A stretch of 64,000 nt of DNA from Pontibacillus marinus BH030004 = DSM 16465 (GTDB lineage Bacteria; Bacillota; Bacilli; Bacillales; BH030062), in contig NZ_KE384334.1 of NCBI RefSeq assembly GCF_000425225.1, forward strand, positions 1 through 64,000. Reading direction: 5' to 3'. Positions 33,993 to 44,100 of this stretch are shown here, piece by piece; positions within the stretch are counted from its first letter, which is position 1, and each line of letters begins with the position of its first letter. The position numbers and the translations under genes are program-made. Below the pieces are notes generated by a model that saw only the letters and a list, made by a program, of their open reading frames with translations, ran no database searches and was not told the DNA's origin.

Positions 33993-34775
33993 TTATGTCT
34001 CCTTAGCAAGACTTTTCCATCTGACTTTTAAAAAACTTATGTCTCGTATTGCATTGTGATATAGCTGTTCTGTTTTTTCATTTTCCAAAGCTGTACCTTC
34101 TGTAAATTCTAAAGAGAAATCACCGTTAAACCCGTTTTCCTTAAGAACTTGAATACGACTTTCAACAAATTCAGGATAACGCTCTAACAGGTGAAAACGA
34201 GAGCCATCAAATAAACTTACGTGAGCATAGACAACTTTCTCCCCTAAATGCTTAAACCAGCTTTTTACGTCCGTACCCTTATGGAAAGGATGAATCATGG
34301 CTCCGATATCATTGGAGCCGATCCGCTTAAAAACACCCTTCGCTATTTTCGGATCTTCCATAACAGTACCTGGATGACATTCACAAAGAAATGTACATTG
34401 GTTTGGTAATTGTTCCTTCCAATCTTGAAAGTTTTGAATGTACTCATCTAGACGCTCCGGATCTTTACCGAAATTGAACTTGATTTTGTTTGCTCGAAGT
34501 CTGTTCACCATATTGGCAGCTTGGGCTCTTTGTTGTTCAAAACCGTCTTCAAAGCTTACATAGGAGTTGTAGACTTCTACAGGTATAGAGGAATGTTTAA
34601 GAAGTTGGATTTCAGGTTCTGATGCTTTTAAGCTATGATTCTCCCATAACTCAATCCCATCAAACCCGTCTGTTCTCAATTTAGGAAGCCAATCACTTAC
34701 TGCAATCGACGGGTTTTGTCCTTCTTCCCATCGATTCTTCTCTAAAAGGACCGTATTCATGAAAAATGAAGTCAA
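33993..34775 (-). CDS. Sugar phosphate isomerase/epimerase (xylose-isomerase-like TIM barrel)
   Basis: About 260 residues of the AP-endonuclease-2/xylose isomerase-like fold: FDGIELWENH early, FLCECHPGTVM in the middle and FSLEFTEGT near the end, with Glu and His metal ligands. TTG 34775 (GGAGG seven bases upstream) fits better than the TTG at 34796. It interconverts a ketose and aldose or epimerises. It works next to a dehydrogenase in the same operon. Confidence 0.82.
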   Translation of the reverse strand: MTSFFMNTVLLEKNRWEEGQNPSIAVSDWLPKLRTDGFDGIELWENHSLKASEPEIQLLKHSSIPVEVYNSYVSFEDGFEQQRAQAANMVNRLRANKIKFNFGKDPERLDEYIQNFQDWKEQLPNQCTFLCECHPGTVMEDPKIAKGVFKRIGSNDIGAMIHPFHKGTDVKSWFKHLGEKVVYAHVSLFDGSRFHLLERYPEFVESRIQVLKENGFNGDFSLEFTEGTALENEKTEQLYHNAIRDISFLKVRWKSLAKET

Positions 34776-34801
34776 TCCTACTCCTCCTATCTCCAAGAGA
34801 T

Positions 34802-35728
34802 TTAATTCATAACAGCAACAGGTACGACCTCTTCATTCATTTGATTAAAATCAATGTGATACACATACCTCGGTCGCCCTCTTCCATTTAACTGTTCTTC
34901 CCCTACCACCTTAGCCACTTTTTGATTCTCTAACGTTGTGAGGATCCTTCTTGCACTTCTTAATGTGATCGAAAACCCCTTCGCTAGCTCCGCGGCTGTA
35001 ATGTTGTTGCGGCCGATCGATTCACATAAACACTGTAATTTATAAATCGTCGCTCCACTTACACCTCGCTTTTTAAAATGTTCAATCGCTTGATCACTTT
35101 CATAGCGAATCGGAAACTCTGAAAATGATGTAACTTTGATTTTGTTGGATAAATCATACAAAAATTCGCGAATGCATGTGTCTGTCGGAGTAACGAGGTC
35201 TACCTCTACAGGATAATCACGTAATGCATCCACAACTTCCGGGTGACTTGTTACGATTGTTTTAACTTGATGATCTTCTATAGACTTCACATGAAACTCT
35301 ACTAATTCTTGTGTGGTCATCTTCGAATGGTGCTCATTTATATACAAGGGAGCTTTTTGAACACCTTCGTTTTGCAGCTTTTCTTTCATCTTTTCTTCAC
35401 AAAAAACATCTACACTCAGCTTGATAGCCCCCGCTTCATTCGAAGATGTCAGTACACTTTTGAACAACGTTTTATATAATGCCGTAATCGAGTATCTCAA
35501 CTCATAAACTGGGAGATCATTCAGCATCTCCACCATATTTTGATTAAAAGCTAGAGGATGAATCACGATGGCACAGTCAATCCCATCGGAGTGGAACTTT
35601 TTCAAATTACACTTCATGTTCTGATCAACAACCAAAGGAACAAAAGTGAACCCTGGAAACTCATCACGGAGCCGATTTACGATATCGATCATCTCTTTCG
35701 TGCCAATCAGTAACGCTTTGGTTTTCAC
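34802..35728 (-). CDS. Winged-helix regulator with unrecognised sensor domain
   Basis: 308 residues. Residues 1-225 look like a two-lobed alpha/beta domain (KALLIGTKEMIDIVNRL; IDCAIVIHPLAF; VKTIVTSHPEVVDAL), loosely like the PrpR N-terminal or periplasmic-binding folds but cytosolic. Residues 230-300 hold a winged helix (ITAAELAKGFSITLRSARRILTTLE, then GRGRPRYVYHI). It sits inside a sugar-uptake operon, between a permease and an isomerase, so it may sense an intermediate. I do not recognise the family. Confidence 0.7.
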   Translation of the reverse strand: MKTKALLIGTKEMIDIVNRLRDEFPGFTFVPLVVDQNMKCNLKKFHSDGIDCAIVIHPLAFNQNMVEMLNDLPVYELRYSITALYKTLFKSVLTSSNEAGAIKLSVDVFCEEKMKEKLQNEGVQKAPLYINEHHSKMTTQELVEFHVKSIEDHQVKTIVTSHPEVVDALRDYPVEVDLVTPTDTCIREFLYDLSNKIKVTSFSEFPIRYESDQAIEHFKKRGVSGATIYKLQCLCESIGRNNITAAELAKGFSITLRSARRILTTLENQKVAKVVGEEQLNGRGRPRYVYHIDFNQMNEEVVPVAVMN

Positions 35729-35760
35729 AACTTCACATCCTATCTCTCCGATTTAAGCGA

Positions 35761-36591
35761 TTATTTTAAACCTGAAGAACTAGCTCCTTTGACAAAGAAT
35801 TTTTCTGTGAAAAAGAAGACGATTAAGATTGGGATTAAGGACATTAAAGCAGCTGCTACTAAGTATTGTTCTTTTCCGAACCAAGCTCCAGACATCGACA
35901 GGACACCTATAGGTAATGTAAATTTCTCCTGAGAGGACAGGTAAATAGCAGGAGCCATAATCTCATTCCACTTGGTCATAAACGTAAAAATCGTTAAGGT
36001 AGCCAATTGCGGTTTACACATAGGCATGAAGATCCGCCAGTACGTTTGAAGCGGAGAACATCCGTCCAGTTTAGCCGCTTCTTCATATTCTTTTGGAATA
36101 CTCAGGAAGGCCTGTCGCATGAGGAAGACGCCAAATGGTTGCGCCAACCATTCCAGTATCCATAAAGGAACAAGGGTATCGAGAGCCCCCATATGCTTAA
36201 AGATAATAAATTGAGGAATGATCATGACTACAGGTGGAATCATGAGCGTTCCCAAGACCATGATGAACAAGGAGTTTTTAAAAGGAAAATCTAATCGAGC
36301 AAAGGCATAAGCCACCATTGAACAGGAAAGTAATGCCCCTAGCACGGACAAAACTGTTACGATAAAACTGTTCCATCCATATTGGGCAAAGTCGGTCATT
36401 CTCCACACTTCAACGTAGTTTTGCCATCTGAAAGGATTAGGGATATATTCGACTGGTATAGCGGTGTATTGTTTATAGGTTTTTAATGAATTAAAGGTTG
36501 CTGTAATAAAAGGCGTCAACATAATCATGGCACTAAACGTAATGACGATATAGCTAATGATCTTTCTTCTTTTATTTGGATTCTTTTTCAT
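35761..36591 (-). CDS. Carbohydrate ABC transporter permease (MsmG-like)
   Basis: About 276 residues, six membrane helices, with the EAA loop EYEEAAKLDGCSPLQTYWRI that docks on the ATPase. ATG 36591 has AGAGGTG upstream and is preferred to GTG 36600. No ATPase gene is in the operon, so a shared MsmX-type ATPase is likely (known for such Bacillus operons). Confidence 0.9.
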   Translation of the reverse strand: MKKNPNKRRKIISYIVITFSAMIMLTPFITATFNSLKTYKQYTAIPVEYIPNPFRWQNYVEVWRMTDFAQYGWNSFIVTVLSVLGALLSCSMVAYAFARLDFPFKNSLFIMVLGTLMIPPVVMIIPQFIIFKHMGALDTLVPLWILEWLAQPFGVFLMRQAFLSIPKEYEEAAKLDGCSPLQTYWRIFMPMCKPQLATLTIFTFMTKWNEIMAPAIYLSSQEKFTLPIGVLSMSGAWFGKEQYLVAAALMSLIPILIVFFFTEKFFVKGASSSGLK

Positions 36592-36620
36592 TACAAACAC
36601 CTCTAATATAAATTGCTACT

Positions 36621-37580
36621 CTACTTTTCATAATGAACCCACTTCTTTTGCATCTTCACTTGGATTAATGTAATGACAAAAAGAATGAGAAACAGCACCC
36701 ATGCAATGGCGGATGCATAACCCATTTTCAAGAAAGCAAACCCTTGCTGGAATAAATACAGCATTAAGACCATACTGGCGTTATTCGGCCCACCAGCTGC
36801 AGTAATATCACCTGAATTCCCTGTCATAACATAAATTTGTTCAAACGCTTGAAACGTTGTGATCGTACTTAGCACGAGAACAAGAAAAGTCGTTCCAGAA
36901 ATCAGTGGCACAGTTACATGTCTGAATTTCTTCAAGATACCTGCCCCTTCTACCTCAGCAGCTTCATAGAGATCTTCAGGAACATTTTGCAGACCAGCTA
37001 AAAAGATGACCATCATATAGCCGATGCCTTTCCATACGGCGACAGCAACAAGGACTGGAATCACAAGTGCTTCATCATTTAACCATTGTTGAGGTTGTGA
37101 CCCCATCTTCACCAGAAGGTCATTGGCTAACCCAAAGCGTGGGTTAAAGATCGCATCTGCTACATAAAGAACAACAGTCCATGAGGAGATCACAGGTATA
37201 AAATGAGCTATCCGGAAAAATTTCAGCCCTTTTAAACTTTGGTTAAGCGCCACCGCCAGAATTAGAGCTAAAATCGTTTGTGTAGGTACAAATAAGACTG
37301 TGAAATAAACCGTATTCCATAAGGACTTCCAGAACACTGGATCATTAATAAGCTTGTTATAATTCTCTAAACCGATCCATTGCGGAGCATTAAGCATGTC
37401 ATATCGTGAAAAGCTAAAATATAAGGATGCCAATAACGTAAAGGCAATAAAAACTATGAAATGAATGAGGTATGGGGATACCATCAGTAATCCCCATTTA
37501 CCCTCATGACTTAATTTTCTTTTTCGTTTCGACAAATTAGGCTTTGCTGTGTTTTTTTGTAATCTCGTATTACCCAACAT
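36621..37580 (-). CDS. Carbohydrate ABC transporter permease (MsmF-like)
   Basis: 319 residues, six helices after a basic cytoplasmic N-terminus, with EAA loop DLYEAAEVEGAGILKKFRHV. It pairs with the other permease 20 bases downstream. Ribosome site is weak. Confidence 0.9.
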   Translation of the reverse strand: MLGNTRLQKNTAKPNLSKRKRKLSHEGKWGLLMVSPYLIHFIVFIAFTLLASLYFSFSRYDMLNAPQWIGLENYNKLINDPVFWKSLWNTVYFTVLFVPTQTILALILAVALNQSLKGLKFFRIAHFIPVISSWTVVLYVADAIFNPRFGLANDLLVKMGSQPQQWLNDEALVIPVLVAVAVWKGIGYMMVIFLAGLQNVPEDLYEAAEVEGAGILKKFRHVTVPLISGTTFLVLVLSTITTFQAFEQIYVMTGNSGDITAAGGPNNASMVLMLYLFQQGFAFLKMGYASAIAWVLFLILFVITLIQVKMQKKWVHYEK

Positions 37581-37621
37581 TACACGTCACACTTTCTATA
37601 AGGAATTCAACGCTATAGGTG

Positions 37622-38962
37622 TTATTGATTCTCATAGAATTCATCTAACACTTTTTGTACTTCCTTATCTGCACGTTCTAGAGCTTCTTCAATACTAGCT
37701 TCTTTCAAAAATGCTCGGTTGAAGTTGTCTCCTGTTTTCTTCACCCATTCTGACCAAACTGCGTTCACATCTAGTGTTCCGGCAAATTCGAAACTATCTA
37801 AAAATGCTTGCTTATTTGCTGGTTTATCACCAGAATTTAAGAACATATCAGACTGTGCTACAGATTTTTTCACAGGAACCGCTTCACCTAGCTCAGCCCA
37901 TTCTTTCTGAACGTCATCCTCTGACACCCAGTATTTCACCCATTCCCAAGCAGCCTTAGCTTTTTTATCGGAGGCATCATTGTTAATGATCCATGAATTC
38001 GCAATAACGGGGGAGAAACGCTCTCCATCTGGTCCTTTTGGAAGAACAGTAACATCATAATTCACACCTGTTTCATTCGCAGCTAGTACGCGAGCATAGA
38101 TTCCAATTCTCATAGCCGCTGTTTCACTAGGGAAAGGAGACATTGCGCTTTGAAATGCTTGTAGGTCTGATGGATCTGTAAATATTCCGCGATCCATCCC
38201 ATCAACAATGTATTCCATCGCTTTTTTATTTTCTGGTGTATCAATAATGGATTGTTTTAAGCTATCATCCAGAATGCCACCGCCATAAGACTTCAGAACC
38301 GTCATCCAGCCTTCTGTAATACTGAAGAAGGTAAGACCGTATTGGTTTACGCTATTCGATTTAAAGCCAGATTCATTCGCTGTTTTACCACTCGTATCAA
38401 TTGTCAACTTAGCTCCAGCTTCTTTTAGATCTTCCCATGTCCAACTTTCATCCGGATAATCAACGCCTGCTTTATCGAACATGTCCTTGTTATAGAAAAG
38501 TGACGCAATTTGGATCCCTTGAGGAACAGCCCAATAGGAACCGTTTGGCCCTTTGTTGAAATCTAAACCATAATAATCGTCCTTATTGAGATCTTGATTA
38601 ATCCACTCCGTTAAATCTTTTGCAGCCCCACGCTCGGCATACTTTTGAACAAACACACCATCAGAAAGCCACACATCAGGTGCTGTTCCCCCTGCGATTT
38701 GGGTATCTAGCTTCTGGAAGAATTGTTGGTATGGAGCATTTTGCGTTTTAATTTTAATATCAGGATGTTGTTCCTCAAACTTGTCGATCAACTCCTGCAT
38801 CTTCTCATCAGCACTACCTGAAGAATAAAACCCTAACGTAATTTCTGTAGCACTTGAGTCATCTCCACCCTTACCTGAAGATTCATCTGAACACCCTGCA
38901 ATAAACAAAGCAAAAACAGTCATAAAAGCCATCCATAATTTCATAACCTTTTTCTGATTCAT
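37622..38962 (-). CDS. Carbohydrate ABC transporter solute-binding lipoprotein
   Basis: 446 residues. The lipobox is LFIAGCSD, so it is anchored outside the membrane. The mature part is a family 1 solute-binding protein (ITLGFYSSGSADEKMQELI; TAPDVWLSD; SWTWEDLKEAG). It is the first gene of the operon, after AAAAGGGGAGGAG, and delivers oligosaccharides to the permeases. Confidence 0.92.
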   Translation of the reverse strand: MNQKKVMKLWMAFMTVFALFIAGCSDESSGKGGDDSSATEITLGFYSSGSADEKMQELIDKFEEQHPDIKIKTQNAPYQQFFQKLDTQIAGGTAPDVWLSDGVFVQKYAERGAAKDLTEWINQDLNKDDYYGLDFNKGPNGSYWAVPQGIQIASLFYNKDMFDKAGVDYPDESWTWEDLKEAGAKLTIDTSGKTANESGFKSNSVNQYGLTFFSITEGWMTVLKSYGGGILDDSLKQSIIDTPENKKAMEYIVDGMDRGIFTDPSDLQAFQSAMSPFPSETAAMRIGIYARVLAANETGVNYDVTVLPKGPDGERFSPVIANSWIINNDASDKKAKAAWEWVKYWVSEDDVQKEWAELGEAVPVKKSVAQSDMFLNSGDKPANKQAFLDSFEFAGTLDVNAVWSEWVKKTGDNFNRAFLKEASIEEALERADKEVQKVLDEFYENQ

Positions 38963-38982
38963 CTTTTCTCCTCCCCTTTTTA

Positions 38983-38996
38983 AGAAAACGCTTACA
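38983..38996. promoter_or_regulatory. cre box overlapping the ABC operon start region
   Basis: AGAAAACGCTTACA matches the cre consensus at all fixed positions except the first T. It lies directly downstream of the likely -10 element (TATAAT on the minus strand, 38998-39003), so CcpA would block transcription. The -35 is weak, suggesting an activator such as YesN. Confidence 0.65.
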
Positions 38997-39040
38997 TATT
39001 ATATTAAAGCTAAGGTTGAATTCAGAAAATGTAAAAATAT

Positions 39041-39069
39041 TTGAAATATTGTGTTTTCTTCAGTAAAAT
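39041..39069 (+). promoter_or_regulatory. Sigma-A promoter of the YesM/YesN genes
   Basis: TTGAAA at 39041-39046 and TAAAAT at 39064-39069 are 17 bases apart, 42 bases before the kinase start. Good vegetative promoter fit. Confidence 0.6.
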
Positions 39070-39110
39070 AATAGTATATGGAAGTTTCTACTATTTTAAA
39101 GGAGCTTGCT

Positions 39111-40940
39111 ATGATATCTTTTAAACTTAGTTCTATAAATTCTAAGCTTTTTATGATAATCCTCTTATTTGTATGTATTCCTTTACTTGTTCTAGGCTTG
39201 ATTTGGTTTGAAAAGACAACCGAAACCATTGAAGAAAATGCGGTGCAATATAGTCAGCATCTTTTGACTCAAACGAATGAGTACATGGACTTTTATTTAC
39301 ATGATTTAGAACAAGCTACCTACCCTTTTCTATCTAACCCTCAAGTACAGCAATTTCTTGATATGAACACCTTTAATTCAAACCGATACAAACGATTCAT
39401 TATCTCTCAACAAATTCAAGAAGAAGCGTTTTCTCCCCTATTAAATGGACGTTCCGACATCTATGGCATATCCTTGATTAATCAAAATGGTATGCAAGTA
39501 CATAACTACTCAAAAGTGAACGATTATTTGAATATGGATCATATTAGACAAATGAATGAAGAATTGTGGGACGACGTTGATAAGCTAGAACCTTATCAGT
39601 TTATTAATATAGACTTTATCCACTCCACCCCTGTCCTTACGATCGTAAGAAAAGTATATGATAAGAACACCTATAATACGTCAGGTCTTCTTATTGTGAA
39701 CCTTCGTTTGAATCAAATCTCAACTATTATTAACGAAGTCACATTAAGTCACTTTAAGCAAGTGTGGATTGTGAATGACCAAAACAAGATCATCTATCAC
39801 CCTAATGAAGATCAGCTGGGACAAACGTTTTCTAGTAAACAAGCGTCAAACCAATCGAATGATCGTTTCTCCATTCAAAGTCATGAAAGCTTAAAGACAC
39901 TAATGGTTTATGACTATTCTCCTCAATCCAATTGGACAATGGTCGCCAACGTCCCGATGAATCAAATTATGGCGAACCTCATCAGCTTAAGAAATTCCAC
40001 CATTTGGATTGGACTCCTTCTTATCGGGATAGCTTTGTTGTTCATTGGCGGCTTTTCTTTTTCACTAACCTATTCGTTAACTACCTTACAAAACTTAATG
40101 AAGAAAGCTCAATCTGGTAAGTTAAATATTCAAAAGAAGCAGCCCTTACCTTTCTATAGAAATGATGAGATTAGCGACTTGTATAATAGCTTTTACAACA
40201 TGACCGGTGACCTGGATCGATTAATGAAAGAAATCAAGCATTCCAAATTAATAGAAAAAGAGATGGAATTGAAGACAAGAGAATCAGAATTGCAAGCAAT
40301 GCAGTCACAGATCAATCCACACTTTTTATACAATACGCTCGAAATCATCAACTCACATGCCATTATTGAGAAACAAATGATGATTAGTAAAATGACCACA
40401 AGTTTAGCTGATATGTTTCGTTATAATGTCAGCAACACGAAAAGCGTGGTAACCCTGGAAGAAGAAATTAACCAAATTCAAACGTATCTTGATATTCAAA
40501 GAGAACGTTTTGAGGACTTGGATGTCTTTCTTGAGGTTTCAGAAGAAGAGATTAAAGAGGTTTTGACAGCAAGACTCACCATTCAACCCATTATTGAAAA
40601 TGCATTCATCCATGGTTATGAGGAATATGAACTCACTCCAACATTTATCGGGATCTATGGAGAATCATGCGCCGATTACTATAAGCTTTCCATTGTCGAT
40701 CAAGGAAAAGGGATGAACGAGCAAACCCAATCCATGTTCAATCAAGCATTCACACATAACGAAGATCCTCCTACTGATAATAAAACGACTAAGAGGATCG
40801 GCTTAATTAACGTTCATAAACGAATTTTTGGCAATTTTGGCTCTCCATTCGGCATATATATAACTAAGTCGGACGAGTCAGGAACGACGATAGAGGTAAG
40901 GTTACCATACAACACTACGTTCAATAAAAGGGAGGCTTAA
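39111..40940 (+). CDS. YesM-type sensor histidine kinase
   Basis: About 609 residues. Two membrane helices (about 15-35 and 290-315) flank an extracellular dCache-like sensor, followed by HAMP and a His_kinase domain with QINPHFLYNTLE (phospho-His H404) and an ATPase lid (QPIIENAFIHGYE; GKGM; GLINVHKR). ATG 39111 follows AAAGGAG. It phosphorylates the YesN-like regulator encoded two bases downstream and probably senses a sugar or the solute-binding protein complex. Confidence 0.92.
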   Translation: MISFKLSSINSKLFMIILLFVCIPLLVLGLIWFEKTTETIEENAVQYSQHLLTQTNEYMDFYLHDLEQATYPFLSNPQVQQFLDMNTFNSNRYKRFIISQQIQEEAFSPLLNGRSDIYGISLINQNGMQVHNYSKVNDYLNMDHIRQMNEELWDDVDKLEPYQFINIDFIHSTPVLTIVRKVYDKNTYNTSGLLIVNLRLNQISTIINEVTLSHFKQVWIVNDQNKIIYHPNEDQLGQTFSSKQASNQSNDRFSIQSHESLKTLMVYDYSPQSNWTMVANVPMNQIMANLISLRNSTIWIGLLLIGIALLFIGGFSFSLTYSLTTLQNLMKKAQSGKLNIQKKQPLPFYRNDEISDLYNSFYNMTGDLDRLMKEIKHSKLIEKEMELKTRESELQAMQSQINPHFLYNTLEIINSHAIIEKQMMISKMTTSLADMFRYNVSNTKSVVTLEEEINQIQTYLDIQRERFEDLDVFLEVSEEEIKEVLTARLTIQPIIENAFIHGYEEYELTPTFIGIYGESCADYYKLSIVDQGKGMNEQTQSMFNQAFTHNEDPPTDNKTTKRIGLINVHKRIFGNFGSPFGIYITKSDESGTTIEVRLPYNTTFNKREA

Positions 40941-40942
40941 CC

Positions 40943-42007
40943 ATGTATTCTGTTATTTTGGTAGATGACGAAAAGATGATTAAACGGAGTCTTCTTGCAT
41001 TAATTGAAGGAAATGAAACGGGTTTTAAAGTAGTCGGTGAAGCAAAAGATGGTGAAGAAGCTTTGCGCTTAAACCAACAATGTAACCCGGATTTGATTAT
41101 CACTGACATCCGAATGCCTAAAATGAATGGCCTCAAATTTATTAAGGAAGTGAAAGAAGCAAACAAACAATCCAAATTCATCATTATTTCGGGGTATGAT
41201 GAATTTGAATATGCTCAAGAAGCCATTCGATATGGCGTCGTCGACTTTTTATTGAAGCCGATTAAGCCTGAACAGTTCCTTTCCTCTTTAAAAAAAGTTC
41301 ATCAGCAAATCGTTGGAGAGCGGAACTCGACAAACGAAAGAAGCGAATGTTTAGGAGTCATTAAATCATATACAGAGAAACTCGTGCAGCAATTGTGGCT
41401 TTTAGAGGAAGAGCAAGTCATCAAATTGATTGATGACTACCATGAAAAACTGAAAGACGCTAGGAGTGAAACCCATTCTTTACGCTCCATGTATGCAGAT
41501 TTTCTAATTTATTTTCATTCAGAACTAGAGAAACAATCGAATCTTGTTAAAGGTGACATTATTCAGGCTTCAGATATTCCCTATGATGAGAAGGAAATCA
41601 AGGATTCTATAATCTCCATGTGTCAAAATATCATCAATCAACTTAAGACATCCAGAAATATCGGTCACCGAAACAGTATATTAACGACTGTTAAATACAT
41701 TGATGAACATTTTTCTGTGGAGGATCTGTCACTAGTGGAAGTTGCTGATACGATTGGTATGTCTCCTTCCTATTTTAGTATGGAATTTAAGGCGGAGATG
41801 GGGATTAGTTTTAAGCAGTATGTAACCAAATTACGTATGGAAAAAGCAAAGGAACTTCTAAATAACCCATCCTATAAAACGTATGAAGTCGCTTATGCCA
41901 CAGGATATGGGGACTACCCACACTTTACGAAAACCTTTAAAAAGATTCTCGGTGTAACCCCTTCTCAGTACAGAAAAAGAATTGGTGTTGTCAAAGAAAC
42001 GAATTAG
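40943..42007 (+). CDS. YesN-type AraC response regulator
   Basis: 354 residues. The receiver domain has VDDEKMIKRS, phospho-acceptor D55 in LIITDIRMPKMNG and the LLKPIKP lysine; the C-terminus has two AraC helix-turn-helix units (VADTIGMSPSYFSMEFKAEMG and AYATGYGDYPHFTKTFKK). It should activate the divergent ABC operon and perhaps the lyase and surface-protein genes. Start ATG 40943 has AGGGAGG upstream. Confidence 0.93.
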   Translation: MYSVILVDDEKMIKRSLLALIEGNETGFKVVGEAKDGEEALRLNQQCNPDLIITDIRMPKMNGLKFIKEVKEANKQSKFIIISGYDEFEYAQEAIRYGVVDFLLKPIKPEQFLSSLKKVHQQIVGERNSTNERSECLGVIKSYTEKLVQQLWLLEEEQVIKLIDDYHEKLKDARSETHSLRSMYADFLIYFHSELEKQSNLVKGDIIQASDIPYDEKEIKDSIISMCQNIINQLKTSRNIGHRNSILTTVKYIDEHFSVEDLSLVEVADTIGMSPSYFSMEFKAEMGISFKQYVTKLRMEKAKELLNNPSYKTYEVAYATGYGDYPHFTKTFKKILGVTPSQYRKRIGVVKETN

Positions 42008-42063
42008 GAGACAAATCACCTTCATCCTGATGATTTCTCTCCTTCTTCCTATGTTTTTAGTGC

Positions 42064-44100
42064 TTACACTTTCACAATCCATTTTTGTTCCTGATCTTGA
42101 TTTCGTTTCACAAACAGAACATCTCCAGTCATCTGTGTTCCTGCGAATTGATAACTGTATGGACCTTGATGAGAAAACACGATAATTTCTGATTCATCTC
42201 CTCTGTTTACCTGCAGGGCTGTCACTTTGTCCTCGGAAAGTTTTTGTGAGCGTGAATTCCATACATCGACTTTCTCAATGGAGATATCTGGCTCTTCATT
42301 TTCCTTAAAAGGAACGAGTGCTGTTATGAATTTCGTAAGTCCCTTCCCTTTTTTCTGACACCTGATTTTATTTGAGGCTTGCTTTTGATTGTAGTCCCTC
42401 GAAATCCAACAGGTATCTTTCTCATATTGAACAGACTCCACTTGAATCATGTTTAAGTTACTACCATTGCGCCCTTTTATTCGGACGCTATCATTTATAG
42501 AGTCGATTTCTACATTTGCATGCTCATCAAAATGAAAATGTTGTTTATAATCGTGTTCTTCTTTTGAATGAAAGGTATCAACTAAGATCCAGTAATGCGG
42601 TTTTACATAAAATATTTGTCTAAGTACTTGAACGGGATCATCTAGGCTCCAATATCCATTGTGGCCTGCTTGCACATAATCAAATGAAGGGTCACTCTTC
42701 CAAAAATGCTGTACAGGTTGCGCTACATGATCCCAGCTCCATGAGTTTTGATAGAGGGAGATCGTTTGGTCATCCACACTGGTTGTGTTGTGCTGGAATG
42801 ACTCTTTAAAATATCGTCTTTCTTCGTTTTCCATGTATGTGTATCGACCTGTATCAACCAACAAATCTGATCCATTTGCACTTAAATCAAAATGTAAAAA
42901 ATCATCATGGCCATGGGCACGAATGATGTCCATGTGTCCTCCATCAAATAATAGATAATGCTCATCTGAGCTCCAGTCATCACGCATAATGGAGTACCCA
43001 GATTCGTTCAGATGAATCGAATTAAAAGAAGGGGGATGACTTTGGAGCGCTTCATATGTTTTCATACCATCTTTCCCAAAATACCAAAGACCTTCAAAGT
43101 CTAATACTGGGTATCCTTTATATTTTAAGTCTCCTCGATTAAATAAGACTGCTCCACGACTTAACACATCACGAATATCTGTATGGTCACTATCACTGAT
43201 CATGGGTTGGCGCCCATTTGGTTTCACAAACGCTAAGGAAGCTGTAAACATCGCATTTAATGTTTCATTTAGTAGGTCTGGAATTTTTAATCCATTCATG
43301 TTAGCTAACCAAACAGGTTCAAATAGACAATGGAGTACCTCATGATGATACATCGGACTTTGTTCGTTATGCATGCCATCCTTAAACACCTGAAGCTCAC
43401 ACATCGATTCCAAGCGTTGAATCGCTACCTGTAACCATTCGTGAGATTCACTGAAGTGAGGGAACAACAATCCAATTTGAAATAATCCATTTGTTTCTAA
43501 GAACCCCCAGTTGCTTTGCTGATCATGTGGGGTATAAGCAACACGTAAGTATCGACCATGCCACCAAAGGGACTCCCTAAATTGATTTTCTTCTTCAATT
43601 CCCCAGGCTTCTGATTCCTTCACACAAAAATACCCTTTTATCCAATTGGTAATTCGAATACCACTGTCTAACTTCCGCCACGTATCTTTCACATTATATT
43701 GATTGGCTTTACTCTGCTGAATCTCTTCTTCCGTTAAAGGGTTCTGGCGGATCCAATCCTTCATCAGATGTATAAAAGCTTGAGCGTATTTCTCATCTCC
43801 AGTAAGCCAATACGCCTGACCCAGCTCTGCCATGAACCTGGAACGATTCAGGTTGACCGTCCACTCAAAATCTCCTTGATAACGAAATGTCCAATCGACT
43901 TCCTGATCGAATGTAATTGGGGTTTCACAGCGTTCCATATCCCAACGATGGGTAAACACAAATGTTTGGTTACAAGCGAGGTCAGCTCTATGAATCACCT
44001 CTTCCACTTCATCTTTCCAGTATTTTTCACATACGTCTTTCAGAAACGTTTTATCATGTCGTTCATAGAAGAAGATACTCTTTTTTATTGAAGTGTCCAT
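42064..44100 (-). CDS. Heparinase II/III-like polysaccharide lyase
   Basis: About 678 residues without signal peptide, cytoplasmic. The alpha-barrel half (50-330; NWGFLETNGLFQIGLLFPHF and MYHHEVL) precedes the heparinase II/III beta-sandwich with AHGHDDFLHFDLSANGSDLLVDTG. It should cleave a uronic acid-containing oligosaccharide by beta-elimination. ATG 44100 has TAGGAGG seven bases before; the frame can be extended to 44127 without a ribosome site. It converges with yesN and is separated from the next gene upstream by a terminator. Confidence 0.88.
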   Translation of the reverse strand: MDTSIKKSIFFYERHDKTFLKDVCEKYWKDEVEEVIHRADLACNQTFVFTHRWDMERCETPITFDQEVDWTFRYQGDFEWTVNLNRSRFMAELGQAYWLTGDEKYAQAFIHLMKDWIRQNPLTEEEIQQSKANQYNVKDTWRKLDSGIRITNWIKGYFCVKESEAWGIEEENQFRESLWWHGRYLRVAYTPHDQQSNWGFLETNGLFQIGLLFPHFSESHEWLQVAIQRLESMCELQVFKDGMHNEQSPMYHHEVLHCLFEPVWLANMNGLKIPDLLNETLNAMFTASLAFVKPNGRQPMISDSDHTDIRDVLSRGAVLFNRGDLKYKGYPVLDFEGLWYFGKDGMKTYEALQSHPPSFNSIHLNESGYSIMRDDWSSDEHYLLFDGGHMDIIRAHGHDDFLHFDLSANGSDLLVDTGRYTYMENEERRYFKESFQHNTTSVDDQTISLYQNSWSWDHVAQPVQHFWKSDPSFDYVQAGHNGYWSLDDPVQVLRQIFYVKPHYWILVDTFHSKEEHDYKQHFHFDEHANVEIDSINDSVRIKGRNGSNLNMIQVESVQYEKDTCWISRDYNQKQASNKIRCQKKGKGLTKFITALVPFKENEEPDISIEKVDVWNSRSQKLSEDKVTALQVNRGDESEIIVFSHQGPYSYQFAGTQMTGDVLFVKRNQDQEQKWIVKV

